Source: SABI01 sp028532915
GTDB taxonomy: Bacteria > Spirochaetota > Spirochaetia > Sphaerochaetales > Sphaerochaetaceae
Assembly (NCBI GenBank): GCA_963677225.1
Contig: OY781923.1
Location: forward strand, 1,736,001-1,800,000
Direction: 5' to 3'
DNA length: 64,000 nt
Below the pieces are notes generated by a model, which ran no database searches, was not told the origin of the DNA, and saw only the letters and a program-made list of their open reading frames with translations. Made by a program: the position numbers and the translations under genes. Shown here piece by piece: positions 16,867-26,218 of this stretch (its first letter is position 1; each line of letters opens with the position of its first letter).

Positions 16867-18120
16867 ATGGCAAAAGAGAAAGTAATTTTAGCATACAGCG
16901 GCGGTCTTGATACATCCGTGATCCTGAAATGGCTGGCCAACAAAGGATTCGACGTTATCGCCTATGTGGCAAATGTCGGACAGCAGGAAGATTTCGAAGC
17001 GATCAAAGAAAAAGCGATCGCTACAGGAGCTTCAAAAGTGTACGTCGAAGATCTGCGCGAAGAGCTGGTCACCGATTATATCTTCCATGCACTGAAGGCT
17101 AATTCCATGTATGAAGGACGATACCTGCTCGGAACCTCAATCGCACGGCCCATCATTGCAAAAAGACACATTGAGATCGCAAAGAAAGAAAATACACTCT
17201 ATGTCGCACACGGGGCGACCGGTAAAGGGAATGACCAGGTGAGGTTTGAATTCGGGTACTACGCTCTCATGCCCGAGGTGAAGATAATCTCACCCTGGAA
17301 GGATCCGGAATGGTTGAGTGAATTCGAAGGAAGAAGTCAGATGATCGCATATGCTGAAAAATACAACATTCCTGTAAAAGCATCGACGAAGAAACCATAC
17401 AGCGAAGATGAGAACCTGCTCCATATCTCCCATGAAGCCGGAATACTTGAAGATCCCGAAATGATGTGTCCGGAAGAAGTGTTCAGCCATACACTGAATC
17501 CTCTTCAGGCTCCCGATGAACCTACAATACTCTCAATCGAATTTATTGACGGAATTCCGGTGAAAGTGACCAATGAGAATGACGGGACCGTCAAAGACGA
17601 TCCTCTGGAATTGTTCATCTATCTCAACAAGATCGGTCATGACAATGGTGTAGGAAGAGTCGATATGGTGGAGAACAGATATATCGGAATCAAGAGCAGA
17701 GGAGTTTACGAGACTCCGGGGGGCACTATTCTCTGGTTCGCTCACCGTGATCTTGAAGGTATCTGTATGGATAAAGAAGTCATGCACCTTCGTGATATGC
17801 TTATGCCGAAGTTTGCAGAACTTATCTACAACGGTTATTGGTTCTCTCCGGAATTCGATTTCATCTCCGCTGCCGTCAATAAGAGTCAGGAACTCATTAC
17901 AGGTGTCGCGAAAGTCGCTATCGTGAAAGGAAATATGATCACTGCGGGTGTTTCAAGCCCCTACTCTCTGTACAACGAGAAGCTGGGATCTATGGAAGTC
18001 GCTGGAGGATATCAACCGGTAGACTGCAAAGGATTCATCAATATCAATGCGATTCGTCTTCAGGCTCACCATTACTGGCTCAAAGCTCAACAGCTTGACA
18101 CTGCAGGTAAAAACAGCTAA
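16867..18120 (+). CDS. argG: Argininosuccinate synthase
   Basis: Product of 417 residues that joins citrulline and aspartate with ATP, the penultimate step of arginine synthesis. The ATP pyrophosphatase loop AYSGGLDTS is near residues 8-16, and the family blocks HGATGKGNDQVRFE and AYAEKYNIPV follow. ATG 16867 has GAGGTGG upstream; an ATG five codons earlier overlaps that site and is not used. No other arg gene is adjacent, but carAB, which makes carbamoyl phosphate, and a putative arginine transporter in this window share its upstream ARG-box-like sequence. The last four bases overlap the convergent ArsR-family gene. Confidence 0.97.
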   Translation: MAKEKVILAYSGGLDTSVILKWLANKGFDVIAYVANVGQQEDFEAIKEKAIATGASKVYVEDLREELVTDYIFHALKANSMYEGRYLLGTSIARPIIAKRHIEIAKKENTLYVAHGATGKGNDQVRFEFGYYALMPEVKIISPWKDPEWLSEFEGRSQMIAYAEKYNIPVKASTKKPYSEDENLLHISHEAGILEDPEMMCPEEVFSHTLNPLQAPDEPTILSIEFIDGIPVKVTNENDGTVKDDPLELFIYLNKIGHDNGVGRVDMVENRYIGIKSRGVYETPGGTILWFAHRDLEGICMDKEVMHLRDMLMPKFAELIYNGYWFSPEFDFISAAVNKSQELITGVAKVAIVKGNMITAGVSSPYSLYNEKLGSMEVAGGYQPVDCKGFININAIRLQAHHYWLKAQQLDTAGKNS

Positions 18121-18449
18121 TCACTGAACAATTCATCGTAGTGTTCCACACCTAAGGCAAGGATGCGTTGTATATGATCGTCATTAAGACTATAATATAT
18201 ACTGCGTCCTGCCTTTCTGCTTTTCACCAGCCGTGTAGCTCTGAGAAGTTTCAACTGCTGCGAGATCGTAGACTGCTGCATATCAAGCTCATGGGCTATG
18301 GAAAGAACGGGAAGTTCTCCACCCTGAAGAAGAAAGAGTATTTTTAGACGTGTGGCATCACCGAAGACTTTGAAAAAATCTGCAATTTCGTCGACGTGCC
18401 GGGATGGAGGGATTGTCAGGCCGGCAGGACCTTCTTTAACTTCTACCAT
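18117..18449 (-). CDS. ArsR/SmtB-family repressor with alpha-5 metal site
   Basis: Product of 110 residues with the winged-helix core FKVFGDATRLKILFLLQ, recognition helix QQSTISQQLKLLRA and wing KAGRSIYYSL. The alpha-3 Cys motif (ELCVCD) is absent; the same place reads ELPVLSI. The C-terminal helix instead has D90, H92, H103 and E106, with exactly the DxH-x10-HxxE spacing of the SmtB/CzrA alpha-5 Zn(II) site. A Zn(II) or Co(II)-type sensor is therefore inferred. The target is not evident: the gene is divergent from a beta-hydroxyacid dehydrogenase and convergent with argG, and no metal transporter is near. Confidence 0.88.
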   Translation of the reverse strand: MVEVKEGPAGLTIPPSRHVDEIADFFKVFGDATRLKILFLLQGGELPVLSIAHELDMQQSTISQQLKLLRATRLVKSRKAGRSIYYSLNDDHIQRILALGVEHYDELFSD

Positions 18450-18499
18450 AACAATGAATGTACCATAATGACTTTAGCGGTGCAATAGAACAACCTGTA

Positions 18500-18526
18500 T
18501 TGAAAAAGATCGCTATTTTGTATACA
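18500..18526 (+). promoter_or_regulatory. Promoter candidate for the dehydrogenase-citrate synthase pair
   Basis: TTGAAA (18500-18505) and TATACA (18521-18526) are separated by 15 bases and lie 30 bases upstream of the next start. The -10 box is embedded in the palindrome TTGTATACAA. The spacer is short, so this is only a candidate. Confidence 0.35.
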
Positions 18527-18555
18527 ACATTCAAACATAAGATCATGGAGGTATT

Positions 18556-19464
18556 ATGATGAACACATTGGATAAAAAACCTGTTGTGGGTTGGATTGGA
18601 ACTGGAGTCATGGGAAGATGGATGTGTCAGCATATCATGCCGTTATCTTCAGAAATGATCGTTTACAACAGAACAAAATCCAAGACCGAAGAACTCGCAA
18701 AGGCTGGTGCCACAGTAGTCGACAGCGTCAGTGAGGTCGCTCAGGTTGCCGATATCGTCTTCACGATAGTGGGACACCCGAAGGATGTCAGAGAAGTTTA
18801 TCTTGAGAAAGGCGGTCTCCTTACTGAAACGAGAGAGGGACAGCTTTTCATCGATATGAGTACAACCGAACCTACATTGGCCGCAGAGATCTATAACAAA
18901 GCCAAATCCATGGGATGCGACTCTCTCGATGCTCCGGTCTCAGGCGGAGATGTAGGGGCAAGAGAAAGCAGACTCACGATCATGGTAGGCGGTGACAGCA
19001 AAACCTACGAGAAAGCCGTCCCCTTTTTCGATAAAATGGGAACATCTACCTATCAGGGGCCTGCCGGAAGCGGACAGCACACCAAAATGTGCAATCAGAT
19101 CGTAATTGCCGGAACGATGATAGGTGTATGCGAATCTCTTCTCTATGCCCGCAAAGCAGGACTGGATGGAGAGACACTCATCAGCACCATCTCCAAAGGA
19201 GCTGCGGGATGCTGGACGCTCGACAATCTCGCTCCCCGGATTCTTAAGGGAAACTACGATCCGGGATTTATGATCGACCACTTCATCAAGGATATGTCAA
19301 TCGCCCTGAGTGAATCAAAGATGATGGGATTAGCACTCCCCGGTCTCGCTCTGGTGGAACAACTCTATCTTTCGTTACAGGGATCCGGTTCCGGTAAAAA
19401 CGGCACACAGGCACTTGTTCTGGCTCTGGATCGTTTGAATGATACTCATCTATTTTCATCATAG
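18556..19464 (+). CDS. NAD(P)-dependent beta-hydroxyacid dehydrogenase (3-hydroxyisobutyrate / tartronate semialdehyde type)
   Basis: Product of 302 residues of the 6-phosphogluconate dehydrogenase-like superfamily. The nucleotide motif GTGVMG is at 15-20, the substrate stretch DAPVSGGDVGA at about 125, and the catalytic Lys in GSGQHTKMCNQ. The family oxidises 3-hydroxyisobutyrate, D-glycerate or related acids; which one cannot be read from sequence. GGAGG lies four bases before ATG 18556. Citrate synthase follows after eight bases with its own AGGAGG, so the two are cotranscribed. Confidence 0.85.
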   Translation: MMNTLDKKPVVGWIGTGVMGRWMCQHIMPLSSEMIVYNRTKSKTEELAKAGATVVDSVSEVAQVADIVFTIVGHPKDVREVYLEKGGLLTETREGQLFIDMSTTEPTLAAEIYNKAKSMGCDSLDAPVSGGDVGARESRLTIMVGGDSKTYEKAVPFFDKMGTSTYQGPAGSGQHTKMCNQIVIAGTMIGVCESLLYARKAGLDGETLISTISKGAAGCWTLDNLAPRILKGNYDPGFMIDHFIKDMSIALSESKMMGLALPGLALVEQLYLSLQGSGSGKNGTQALVLALDRLNDTHLFSS

Positions 19465-19472
19465 GAGGCAAT

Positions 19473-20771
19473 ATGGAAAATAATAAGGAATTTGCTACTT
19501 TAACTCTTCCTGACAAAGAGTCTCTCCGCATCCCGGTGATCACCGATAACATGGGTGGAAAATCGATCGACATTCACGCATTGAGAAAAGAGACAGGATA
19601 CATCACCTACGATCCAGGATTCATGAACACCGGCAGCTGTATCAGCAGTATCTGCTATGTGAACGGTGAAGAAGGGATCCTTCGTTACAGGGGTTATGAT
19701 ATTCAGGATCTTGTCGAACATTGTGATTTTGTAGAGGTTGCATACCTGCTGATCAAAGGAGAGCTTCCCGACGAGAGCGAACGTAAAAGATATTCAGATC
19801 TGCTCAACAAGGAATCTCTGCTGCACTATGACATGCAGAGTTTCTTCAGAGGATATCCTTTCGATGCACACCCGATGTCCGTACTTGCCGCAATGTCTGT
19901 TTCTCTCTCGGCTTTCTATCCAGATATGGATGACATCGATCCCGAACTGCAGGTAGACTTCGCGGTGACCCGTCTCGTATCGAAGATCAGAACGATCACC
20001 GCATTCCAATACAGACACATGAGAGGAGAAGACTTCGTTAATCCATCCTACAAATTGAGTTATTGCGAAAACTTCCTGAACATGATGTTCAGCTCCCCCG
20101 TATTCGAGTATAAGATCAATCCCCTTCATGTAAAAGCCTTGAATCAGTTGCTCATTCTTCATGCCGACCACGAACAAAACTGTTCCACTACCGCTGTGCG
20201 GCTGATCGCAAGCAGCGAGGCAAATTTATATGCCTCGATCTCTGCTGGCATGTGTGCTCTGTGGGGTCATAAGCACGGAGGTGCGAACCAGGCAGTAATC
20301 GAAATGCTCGAAGAGGCGCATGATAACGAATGGACTGCTCAGGATATTGTCGACAAGGCCAAAGACAAGAGCAATTCATTCCGGGTGATGGGTTTCGGTC
20401 ACAGAGTCTACAAGACGACCGACCCTAGGGCGAAGATCGCGAAAAAACTTTGTAAAGAAGTACTTGACGAAGATGGTGAACACGATCCTCTGCTTGATCT
20501 GGCATTGGAACTCGAAGAAGTCGCAACCAAAGACAGTTACTTCATTGAACGGGGACTTTATCCTAATGTGGATTTCTATACAGGGCTCATCTTCAGAAAG
20601 ATGGGTATTCCTACGAACATGTTCACGACCATGTTCGCCATCGGTCGGCTGCCCGGCTGGATCGCACACTGGCTTGAATGGAAAAAAGATCCGTACGGAA
20701 AGATCGGACGACCACGTCAGGTATACAGCGGACCATGTGTTAAATCTGTGAAAAGTATCAAAGAACGATAA
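19473..20771 (+). CDS. gltA: Citrate synthase
   Basis: Product of 432 residues, hexameric (type II) citrate synthase length. Catalytic His residues lie in WGHKHGGANQ and MGFGHRVYKTTDPRA, and the Asp in the NVDFYTGLI block. It condenses oxaloacetate and acetyl-CoA. Convergent aconitase just beyond a shared terminator gives two consecutive steps toward isocitrate and 2-oxoglutarate, so this is probably the biosynthetic branch for glutamate, and hence arginine, rather than a full cycle. AGGAGG precedes ATG 19473. Confidence 0.96.
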   Translation: MENNKEFATLTLPDKESLRIPVITDNMGGKSIDIHALRKETGYITYDPGFMNTGSCISSICYVNGEEGILRYRGYDIQDLVEHCDFVEVAYLLIKGELPDESERKRYSDLLNKESLLHYDMQSFFRGYPFDAHPMSVLAAMSVSLSAFYPDMDDIDPELQVDFAVTRLVSKIRTITAFQYRHMRGEDFVNPSYKLSYCENFLNMMFSSPVFEYKINPLHVKALNQLLILHADHEQNCSTTAVRLIASSEANLYASISAGMCALWGHKHGGANQAVIEMLEEAHDNEWTAQDIVDKAKDKSNSFRVMGFGHRVYKTTDPRAKIAKKLCKEVLDEDGEHDPLLDLALELEEVATKDSYFIERGLYPNVDFYTGLIFRKMGIPTNMFTTMFAIGRLPGWIAHWLEWKKDPYGKIGRPRQVYSGPCVKSVKSIKER

Positions 20772-20772
20772 G

Positions 20773-20808
20773 AATAGAGGCTATTGCTTTTGCAATAGCC
20801 TCTATTTT
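20773..20808. terminator. Bidirectional terminator between gltA and aconitase
   Basis: Arms 20773-20787 and 20792-20806 form a perfect 15-bp stem around TTTT. The stem ends are A/T-rich on both sides, so it can act as a terminator for gltA on the plus strand and aconitase on the minus strand, which converge here with stops at 20771 and 20814. Confidence 0.93.
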
Positions 20809-20813
20809 ACGAT

Positions 20814-22769
20814 TTACTGAACTTTCCTTTTCTGATACTCGAGAAGTCCGCCAACTTTGATATATTCAAACTGAAGAGGAGTTATCTGCGCAACCGCATC
20901 AATAACGGAGTCTGACATTCTGATTTTTATGGAAATCGGTGTTCCCTTGTCGAGATGCTCCTGTACCTGCACGAGAATATCCGAGATCACGAGCTCATCC
21001 CCCTGCCCGATAAGATCATACTGGGATTCATCAGCGAACTGCAGCGGAAGTATTCCGAAATTGCACAGGTTCGTGTGATGAATGCGTTCGAACGATTTCG
21101 TCAGTATGACTTTTACACCGAGATACATCGGACAGATAGCCGCATGCTCGCGTGAAGACCCCTGCCCGTAAGAATAACCGGCCACGACGACATTTGCCTT
21201 TCCTGTGCTCTGTATCTCTTTGCATCTGTCATGAAATGTGGGATCCACTCCTTCGAATGTATAATGTGCATATGCCGGAATGTTCGATCTGAATTTCAGA
21301 CGCTGACCGGCAGGCATGATATGGTCGGTAGTGATCTTGTCACCGGTTTTCAACGTGACGATACCGTCTATATCTGATGGGAAGATCGTGCCTTTTGGAG
21401 GATCTCCGATATTCGGACCTCTTACAACCTTCACGTCCCTGCCTGAAGAGGGAGGGAATTCGATCATTGAATCGTCTACATAGAACTGCTCGGGATATAC
21501 TTTCTCGGGACATGGTATTCCGTGATTCGAAAGAGGGTCTGTGAAATATCCGGTGATGGCGCTCAGTGCGGCGGTTTCGGGGGATACCAGGTAGACCTGG
21601 GCGCTTTTCGTCCCGCTTCTCCCTTCGAAATTTCTGTTATTCGTTCTCAAAGAGACGGCATTCGATCCGGGAGACTGGTGATTGCCGATACAGAAACCGC
21701 AGGCTGATTCCAGGATCCTGGCTCCGCTCGCGATCATCTTCGACAATGAACCGTCTTTAGAGAGCATCATGAGAACCTCTCTAGATCCGGGAGCTATCCC
21801 CAGAGATACAGACGGATGAACGGTATGATTCTCAAGGATCTGAGCTACGGCATACAGATCGGCGTAGCTGCTGTTGGTGCAGCTGCCGATCAGGACCTGA
21901 TCCACTTTCAAATCCTGCACACTTTTCACATCAACGACATTTCCCGGTGAATGGGGAGCTGCAGTCTTCGGAACAACCGTTGCCAGATCGATCTCGAAGA
22001 TCTCGTCATAGACTGCATCATCATCAGCTGAGAGGGAGGTATATGAATCTGCCCGGTTATGAGATGCGAGGAACTGGAGAGTGATCTCATCAGAAGGGAA
22101 CAATGATGTGGTGACACCGCATTCAGCTCCCATATTACATATCGTCGCTCTTTCAGGAACGCTCAGAGATCCCACCCCGTCACCGAAATATTCGAAGACC
22201 GTATTCACATTTCCCTTCACACCATATTTTTCCAGTACCGTGAGAATCACATCCTTGGCACTCACGAAAGGTCTTAGAGCTCCGGTAAGTCTGATTCCCA
22301 CTACTTTCGGACAGATGAGGTGAAACGGTTCTTTCGCCATCGCCATAGCGATATCGAGTCCGCCGGCACCGATTGCGATCATCGCAAGACCTCCGCCTGT
22401 CGGAGTATGGGAATCGCTGCCGAGAAGAGTCTTCCCGGGGACACCGAAACGCTCCAGATGAACCTGATGACAGATACCGTTGCCCGGACGTGAGAACACG
22501 ATATTATATTTATTTGCCACAGACTGCAGATAGGCATGGTCATCGGCGTTTTCGAAGCCTACCTGAATCGTATTGTGATCGACGTAGCTTACTGCCAGTT
22601 CGTTACGGACCTTATCAAGTCCCAGAGCCTCGAACTGCAGGTAGGCCATCGTTCCTGTCGCATCCTGTGTGAGAGTCTGGTCTATGATGACCGAAATATC
22701 GTTACCTTTTTCCAATGTACCACTTTGCAGGTGCTGTGATAGTATCTTGTATGTCAGTGTTGACCCCAT
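20814..22769 (-). CDS. Aconitate hydratase (single-chain, about 650 residues, Aquifex type)
   Basis: Product of 651 residues that isomerises citrate to isocitrate. Cluster-binding Cys are in LIGSCTNSSYADL and CGFCIGNHQSPGS, and the C-terminal swivel domain has GYSYGQGSSREHAA, which holds the catalytic Ser. The length is short compared with AcnA or AcnB (about 850-900), as in the putative aconitase class found in Aquifex, clostridia and other anaerobes; a homoaconitase role is not excluded. The [4Fe-4S] cluster suits an anaerobe. It converges with citrate synthase. Confidence 0.9.
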   Translation of the reverse strand: MGSTLTYKILSQHLQSGTLEKGNDISVIIDQTLTQDATGTMAYLQFEALGLDKVRNELAVSYVDHNTIQVGFENADDHAYLQSVANKYNIVFSRPGNGICHQVHLERFGVPGKTLLGSDSHTPTGGGLAMIAIGAGGLDIAMAMAKEPFHLICPKVVGIRLTGALRPFVSAKDVILTVLEKYGVKGNVNTVFEYFGDGVGSLSVPERATICNMGAECGVTTSLFPSDEITLQFLASHNRADSYTSLSADDDAVYDEIFEIDLATVVPKTAAPHSPGNVVDVKSVQDLKVDQVLIGSCTNSSYADLYAVAQILENHTVHPSVSLGIAPGSREVLMMLSKDGSLSKMIASGARILESACGFCIGNHQSPGSNAVSLRTNNRNFEGRSGTKSAQVYLVSPETAALSAITGYFTDPLSNHGIPCPEKVYPEQFYVDDSMIEFPPSSGRDVKVVRGPNIGDPPKGTIFPSDIDGIVTLKTGDKITTDHIMPAGQRLKFRSNIPAYAHYTFEGVDPTFHDRCKEIQSTGKANVVVAGYSYGQGSSREHAAICPMYLGVKVILTKSFERIHHTNLCNFGILPLQFADESQYDLIGQGDELVISDILVQVQEHLDKGTPISIKIRMSDSVIDAVAQITPLQFEYIKVGGLLEYQKRKVQ

Positions 22770-22818
22770 ATGAAGTTTTCTCCTCTACTGTTATTCTCTT
22801 CTATTGTGCAATAATTGT

Positions 22819-24009
22819 TCAATTTGGTACAGACTCTCCTGTTTTTCTTTTTAGGTTGAAAGCTATAAGAGCTGCAAGGGGAATCAGGACGATGACAGAG
22901 CACATATAAAGTACCCGTGTAAAGCCGAAGTACTGGTACAATGTGGCCCCGAGTGTAGAGCCTATGACGGTCCCCACAGTCAGTACGGCTTCATGAATCA
23001 GCATTCTTTTGGAACGGTAGCGGCTGCCTGAGGCTCCGTGAAAGATGCTGAAGGTGTACATCGCCGAAAACAGGGCGCCGAACACTATGAAAAACAGCAT
23101 ATAGCCGATAAACGATTCAAACCTGGTTGCTATCAATGCGGTGATAGAGAATATCGCAAGAGTCCCCCCTATCGCACGGCTGTTGAAATGCCACCAGTGG
23201 TGTTTTCCAAGATGATGAAAAAAGAATACTGTTGAAAGGCCTCTGAGAAACAGGAGGATCCCGACCTGGAAAGATGAAAAGGGAAGAGCGTCCATGGCAT
23301 AGATCGGAAAGATGGTGAGAATGACTGCGAGAGCCACGTACATAGTCAGATTTCCGCCCCAGCAGAAAAAGCGAAGCGGAGTACTTTCATCCTTTTTCCC
23401 GCTGCGCCTGATATTCTCATTCTCACTTTCAACCTTCTTTATAGAGGGGATGCTGGAACATGCATACAGAAGAATAAAGATGACGCCGATGAAAATGAAC
23501 ATCGAAACGATGATCGAAAGAGAAGGAGATTTCCCCACCAGATACCCAGTAAGAAGAGGAGAGAGCGCCGCCCCCACACTCCAGCTCACATTGAATAGAG
23601 CTGTTGATCTGCTCAGGAGCTCTCCCTCCTTCCCTCTCGTGATCCATGCTGCGAGCTGAGGCCATAAGAATGCCATTGATGCTCCGTAGACTATAAGCGA
23701 GAAGAAGGCGATATAGACATTCCGGGTCGCAAGCAGGAGAAGAAGGGAGAACGCCATACCTGCCATGGAAATCTGTATGCTGCGCGATGGAACCATTTTA
23801 GAGGCTACCGGTCCGACTGCGAAACAGAAGATGAAATAGCTGCAGGTATACAGTGCCGCAGAAAGCCCGATCATCTGGGCCGATAGGTCAAAAACGAGTC
23901 TGAAATAATAAACGAAGGCAAGATTCGCCATAGATATGGTGAACTGCCCGAGAAAGGTCACGATCGATAATATTAATAAATCTGGGTTCACGAGCGGTTT
24001 TTTCATCAT
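22819..24009 (-). CDS. Major facilitator superfamily transporter
   Basis: Product of about 396 residues with about twelve hydrophobic segments in two halves and a basic, Ser/Glu/Lys-rich central loop (KKVESENENIRRSGKKDES). Substrate not deducible. The start is ATG 24009 or the adjacent ATG 24006, both without a Shine-Dalgarno sequence; a -10 box ends nine bases upstream, so the message is probably nearly leaderless. The first nine codons lie inside the 133-bp direct repeat left by the neighbouring insertion element, so the gene kept its start and promoter after the insertion. It is followed after 49 bases by the aconitase gene on the same strand. Confidence 0.85.
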   Translation of the reverse strand: MMKKPLVNPDLLILSIVTFLGQFTISMANLAFVYYFRLVFDLSAQMIGLSAALYTCSYFIFCFAVGPVASKMVPSRSIQISMAGMAFSLLLLLATRNVYIAFFSLIVYGASMAFLWPQLAAWITRGKEGELLSRSTALFNVSWSVGAALSPLLTGYLVGKSPSLSIIVSMFIFIGVIFILLYACSSIPSIKKVESENENIRRSGKKDESTPLRFFCWGGNLTMYVALAVILTIFPIYAMDALPFSSFQVGILLFLRGLSTVFFFHHLGKHHWWHFNSRAIGGTLAIFSITALIATRFESFIGYMLFFIVFGALFSAMYTFSIFHGASGSRYRSKRMLIHEAVLTVGTVIGSTLGATLYQYFGFTRVLYMCSVIVLIPLAALIAFNLKRKTGESVPN

Positions 24010-24115
24010 TTGTTGACAATTTAATGAAAAATGAGAAATATTATCAAGTGTTTTGATGAAAGTCGGAACAAAATCAGTTGCAACTGTCACCTTTCATGCA
24101 TTATTGTAGCTATAT
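23983..24115. repeat. Left copy of the 133-bp direct repeat (target-site duplication)
   Basis: Identical to 26246-26378 except for one base (G at 23997, T at 26260). The repeat abuts the insertion element exactly on its inner side. It covers the first nine codons and promoter of the MFS gene and the divergent promoter region. Confidence 0.93.
24019..24047 (-). promoter_or_regulatory. Promoter of the MFS gene (duplicated at 26282-26310)
   Basis: On the minus strand TTGATA (24042-24047) and TTAAAT (24019-24024) are 17 bases apart. On the plus strand TTGACA (24013-24018) begins a promoter in the other direction. The stretch therefore carries back-to-back promoters, originally for the MFS gene and the DUF212 gene, and it is repeated on the far side of the insertion element. 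Confidence 0.55.
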
Positions 24116-24132
24116 CCTGACTTCAGAAGCTG
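24116..24132 (+). repeat. Left terminal inverted repeat
   Basis: CCTGACTTCAGAAGCTG, paired with CCGGACTTCAGAAGTTG at the right end (minus strand, 26229-26245); mismatches at positions 3 and 15. Confidence 0.9.
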
Positions 24133-24160
24133 AAAAAGGTAAAATTAGATGTAAAACAAA

Positions 24161-24182
24161 TAGCCATAAATAGTTATGGCTA
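24161..24182. terminator. Palindrome downstream of the transposase
   Basis: TAGCCATAA (24161-24169) and TTATGGCTA (24174-24182) form a perfect 9-bp stem with a four-base loop, 41 bases after the transposase stop. There is no long T-run, so termination strength is uncertain; it could also block read-through from outside. Confidence 0.5.
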
Positions 24183-24222
24183 GCGTGTTGTACAGATATG
24201 TGTAGCGAATTCATTCATGTGT

Positions 24223-26073
24223 TCATTTTTTTGTCTCTGCAATCAGTGATTTCATTTTCCCGAGGGTTAGGTATCGGTTTGAGAAGTCGATACCGAGTTC
24301 TTTGCCTATATCATCGAGCACTTCGTCAAAGTGATCGAATGCGAACAGATTCCCGCCTACCAGCGTCCCACAGGCCTTTGAAAGACTTTCCTGGATACTT
24401 GAAGCTGAATATTTCCATTCTAGCCTGTGCTGCAGCAGGCGCATCAGTACCATGGAGATGAAACACACCAGGAAGTGTGCCCGTATGCGGTCCTGAGTCC
24501 AGACGAATACGGGCCGTGCCTGGAGATCGCTCTTGGTAACTTTGAACGTCTCTTCAATCCTCCACAACCCATGGTACATGTCTACGATATCCAGATCCCC
24601 AAGCTCCCTGTTCAGTTCGAAGAATCCGTCCGATTTGGAAAAACGGCACCGCTGTCCATCCTTGAATGGCCGAGTTCCCTTCTCAAGGCCCCTGACATTG
24701 GTACAGATTACATAGTACCCATCAAGAGATTCCTCCTCACGAATTTTTTCCTCATCAAGGGAGAGTACGTAGGCATCTACATTGACGCCCTCACCCTTTG
24801 TATCGACAGGTTCCTTGAGAATATACTTCCGGCTGCCGAAGACCAGTTCAAGAGCATTCTTCGACGTACTTCCAATCAACCTGCGCGTCTTGTCCAACAC
24901 CTTCTCACGTCCCTTGCGCTCGCGTTCGGCATACTTGCGACTCCACATAACAATCTGGTGTTCATTGATCTTCACTGTGGATTTTCCTCCGCTCGGCGAG
25001 GTTACCTTGATGTAACGCGGCGAGGTTCGACTCTTGTACTTGAATTCCAGGATACCCGTATCCTTGTCGTACAACTCTGTGTACCCCTCTTGGTCCAGCA
25101 TGTAGGCAGTGAATTTTGCATCTGCCTTTCTGGCCGAAGAGCTGATGACGTACCCTTTGTGTTTGAGAAGGATGTCGCGGATGTTATCCCCTCCCATCAT
25201 ACCCTTGTCAGCAACGACAATCATGTGTGACATGCCGAAATCGTCGAATGATGCATCCATCATCGGGATGAGCGTCTTACTGTCATGGCAGTTGCCCGGG
25301 AACAGCTCATAGGAGACCGGGATCCCCATTTCATCCATGAAGAGACCCAACTGAACGATCGGTGTGGTTCGGTGCTCTTTAGAATACCCCTTCTTGCGAA
25401 GTCCTTCACTTACGACACCATCATCCCCGGTGATGTCAGTGTCATTCTCATCGATCTCGAAGTAATAGTTGGTTACATCGTAAAATAGCAGCAGCGTATC
25501 CCTGTGGTAGATCCTGCATATTTTTTCATGCAGCTTCGCCATCAAATCAGTACGATACTTCAGCAGGAAATCGAGGCTCGAGTATACATTGTCCAGACTG
25601 TAGGCGCTGTCTTCCAGGAACGTATGACGTCCTTCCCACGCACCCTTCTTGGAATCGGGGAACAGCAGACGATTGAACACCAGCATCTTCAGCACGGAGT
25701 TTGGATTATGTTCCCGTTTCGTATAGCGTCTACGATTGTCCATGAACTCGTCAATTTCCAGCTGATGGTACAGCTTGGAAAAGGCGGCGTAGCCGATATT
25801 CTTGCGAAGCGTTTCGTTTTGAGGGATTTTCTCCTTCCCATCCAGGCTCAACCGGTACTGTTTCTTTCCCTCCTTAGCCTGCCGAGTAAGATCAGCTGCC
25901 CGTAATTTTGCCCATGCAATAGGATCTTCGTGTTCACGCTCCAGAACGTCGAGAAATCCAAGGTTTTCGATTACTCTGCTACGATTATTGCCAGTGCTCA
26001 CATCACGGTAGGACTGAATGATACATACCGCTGTCCTGCCGGTCTTCTTGTTTGGGATCTGTCTGACGAACAT
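24223..26073 (-). CDS. IS1634-family DDE transposase
   Basis: Product of 616 residues. The first catalytic Asp is in LLLFYDVTNYYFE (D199), the second in IVVADKGMM (D289), and the Glu lies in the YREK-like block LWRIEETFKVTKSDLQ (about E508, with R505 and K515). A beta-rich insertion separates the second Asp from the Glu, as in IS4-superfamily enzymes. ATG 26073 is preceded by AGGAGG with six bases of spacing, so the frame extension to 26100 is rejected. No frameshift or stop is seen, so the enzyme looks functional. Codon use is similar to that of its neighbours as far as can be judged by eye. Confidence 0.95.
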   Translation of the reverse strand: MFVRQIPNKKTGRTAVCIIQSYRDVSTGNNRSRVIENLGFLDVLEREHEDPIAWAKLRAADLTRQAKEGKKQYRLSLDGKEKIPQNETLRKNIGYAAFSKLYHQLEIDEFMDNRRRYTKREHNPNSVLKMLVFNRLLFPDSKKGAWEGRHTFLEDSAYSLDNVYSSLDFLLKYRTDLMAKLHEKICRIYHRDTLLLFYDVTNYYFEIDENDTDITGDDGVVSEGLRKKGYSKEHRTTPIVQLGLFMDEMGIPVSYELFPGNCHDSKTLIPMMDASFDDFGMSHMIVVADKGMMGGDNIRDILLKHKGYVISSSARKADAKFTAYMLDQEGYTELYDKDTGILEFKYKSRTSPRYIKVTSPSGGKSTVKINEHQIVMWSRKYAERERKGREKVLDKTRRLIGSTSKNALELVFGSRKYILKEPVDTKGEGVNVDAYVLSLDEEKIREEESLDGYYVICTNVRGLEKGTRPFKDGQRCRFSKSDGFFELNRELGDLDIVDMYHGLWRIEETFKVTKSDLQARPVFVWTQDRIRAHFLVCFISMVLMRLLQHRLEWKYSASSIQESLSKACGTLVGGNLFAFDHFDEVLDDIGKELGIDFSNRYLTLGKMKSLIAETKK

Positions 26074-26171
26074 CTTCTGCCTCCTAACGATAGTATACAA
26101 CAGATGATGCCTCCAGTCAATTATCTATGATTATCTAACTATATATGTTTTTCAAAAAGACGTAAAAATAA

Positions 26172-26188
26172 CCAGATTCTTCATCTGG
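26172..26188. other. Small hairpin upstream of the transposase
   Basis: CCAGAT (26172-26177) pairs with ATCTGG (26183-26188) around a five-base loop, about 100 bases upstream of the transposase start. Insertion sequences often use such hairpins to limit activation by outside transcription; that role here is an inference. Confidence 0.4.
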
Positions 26189-26218
26189 CTTCGTTATTCC
26201 CTTGTTATCCTCCGTTTT

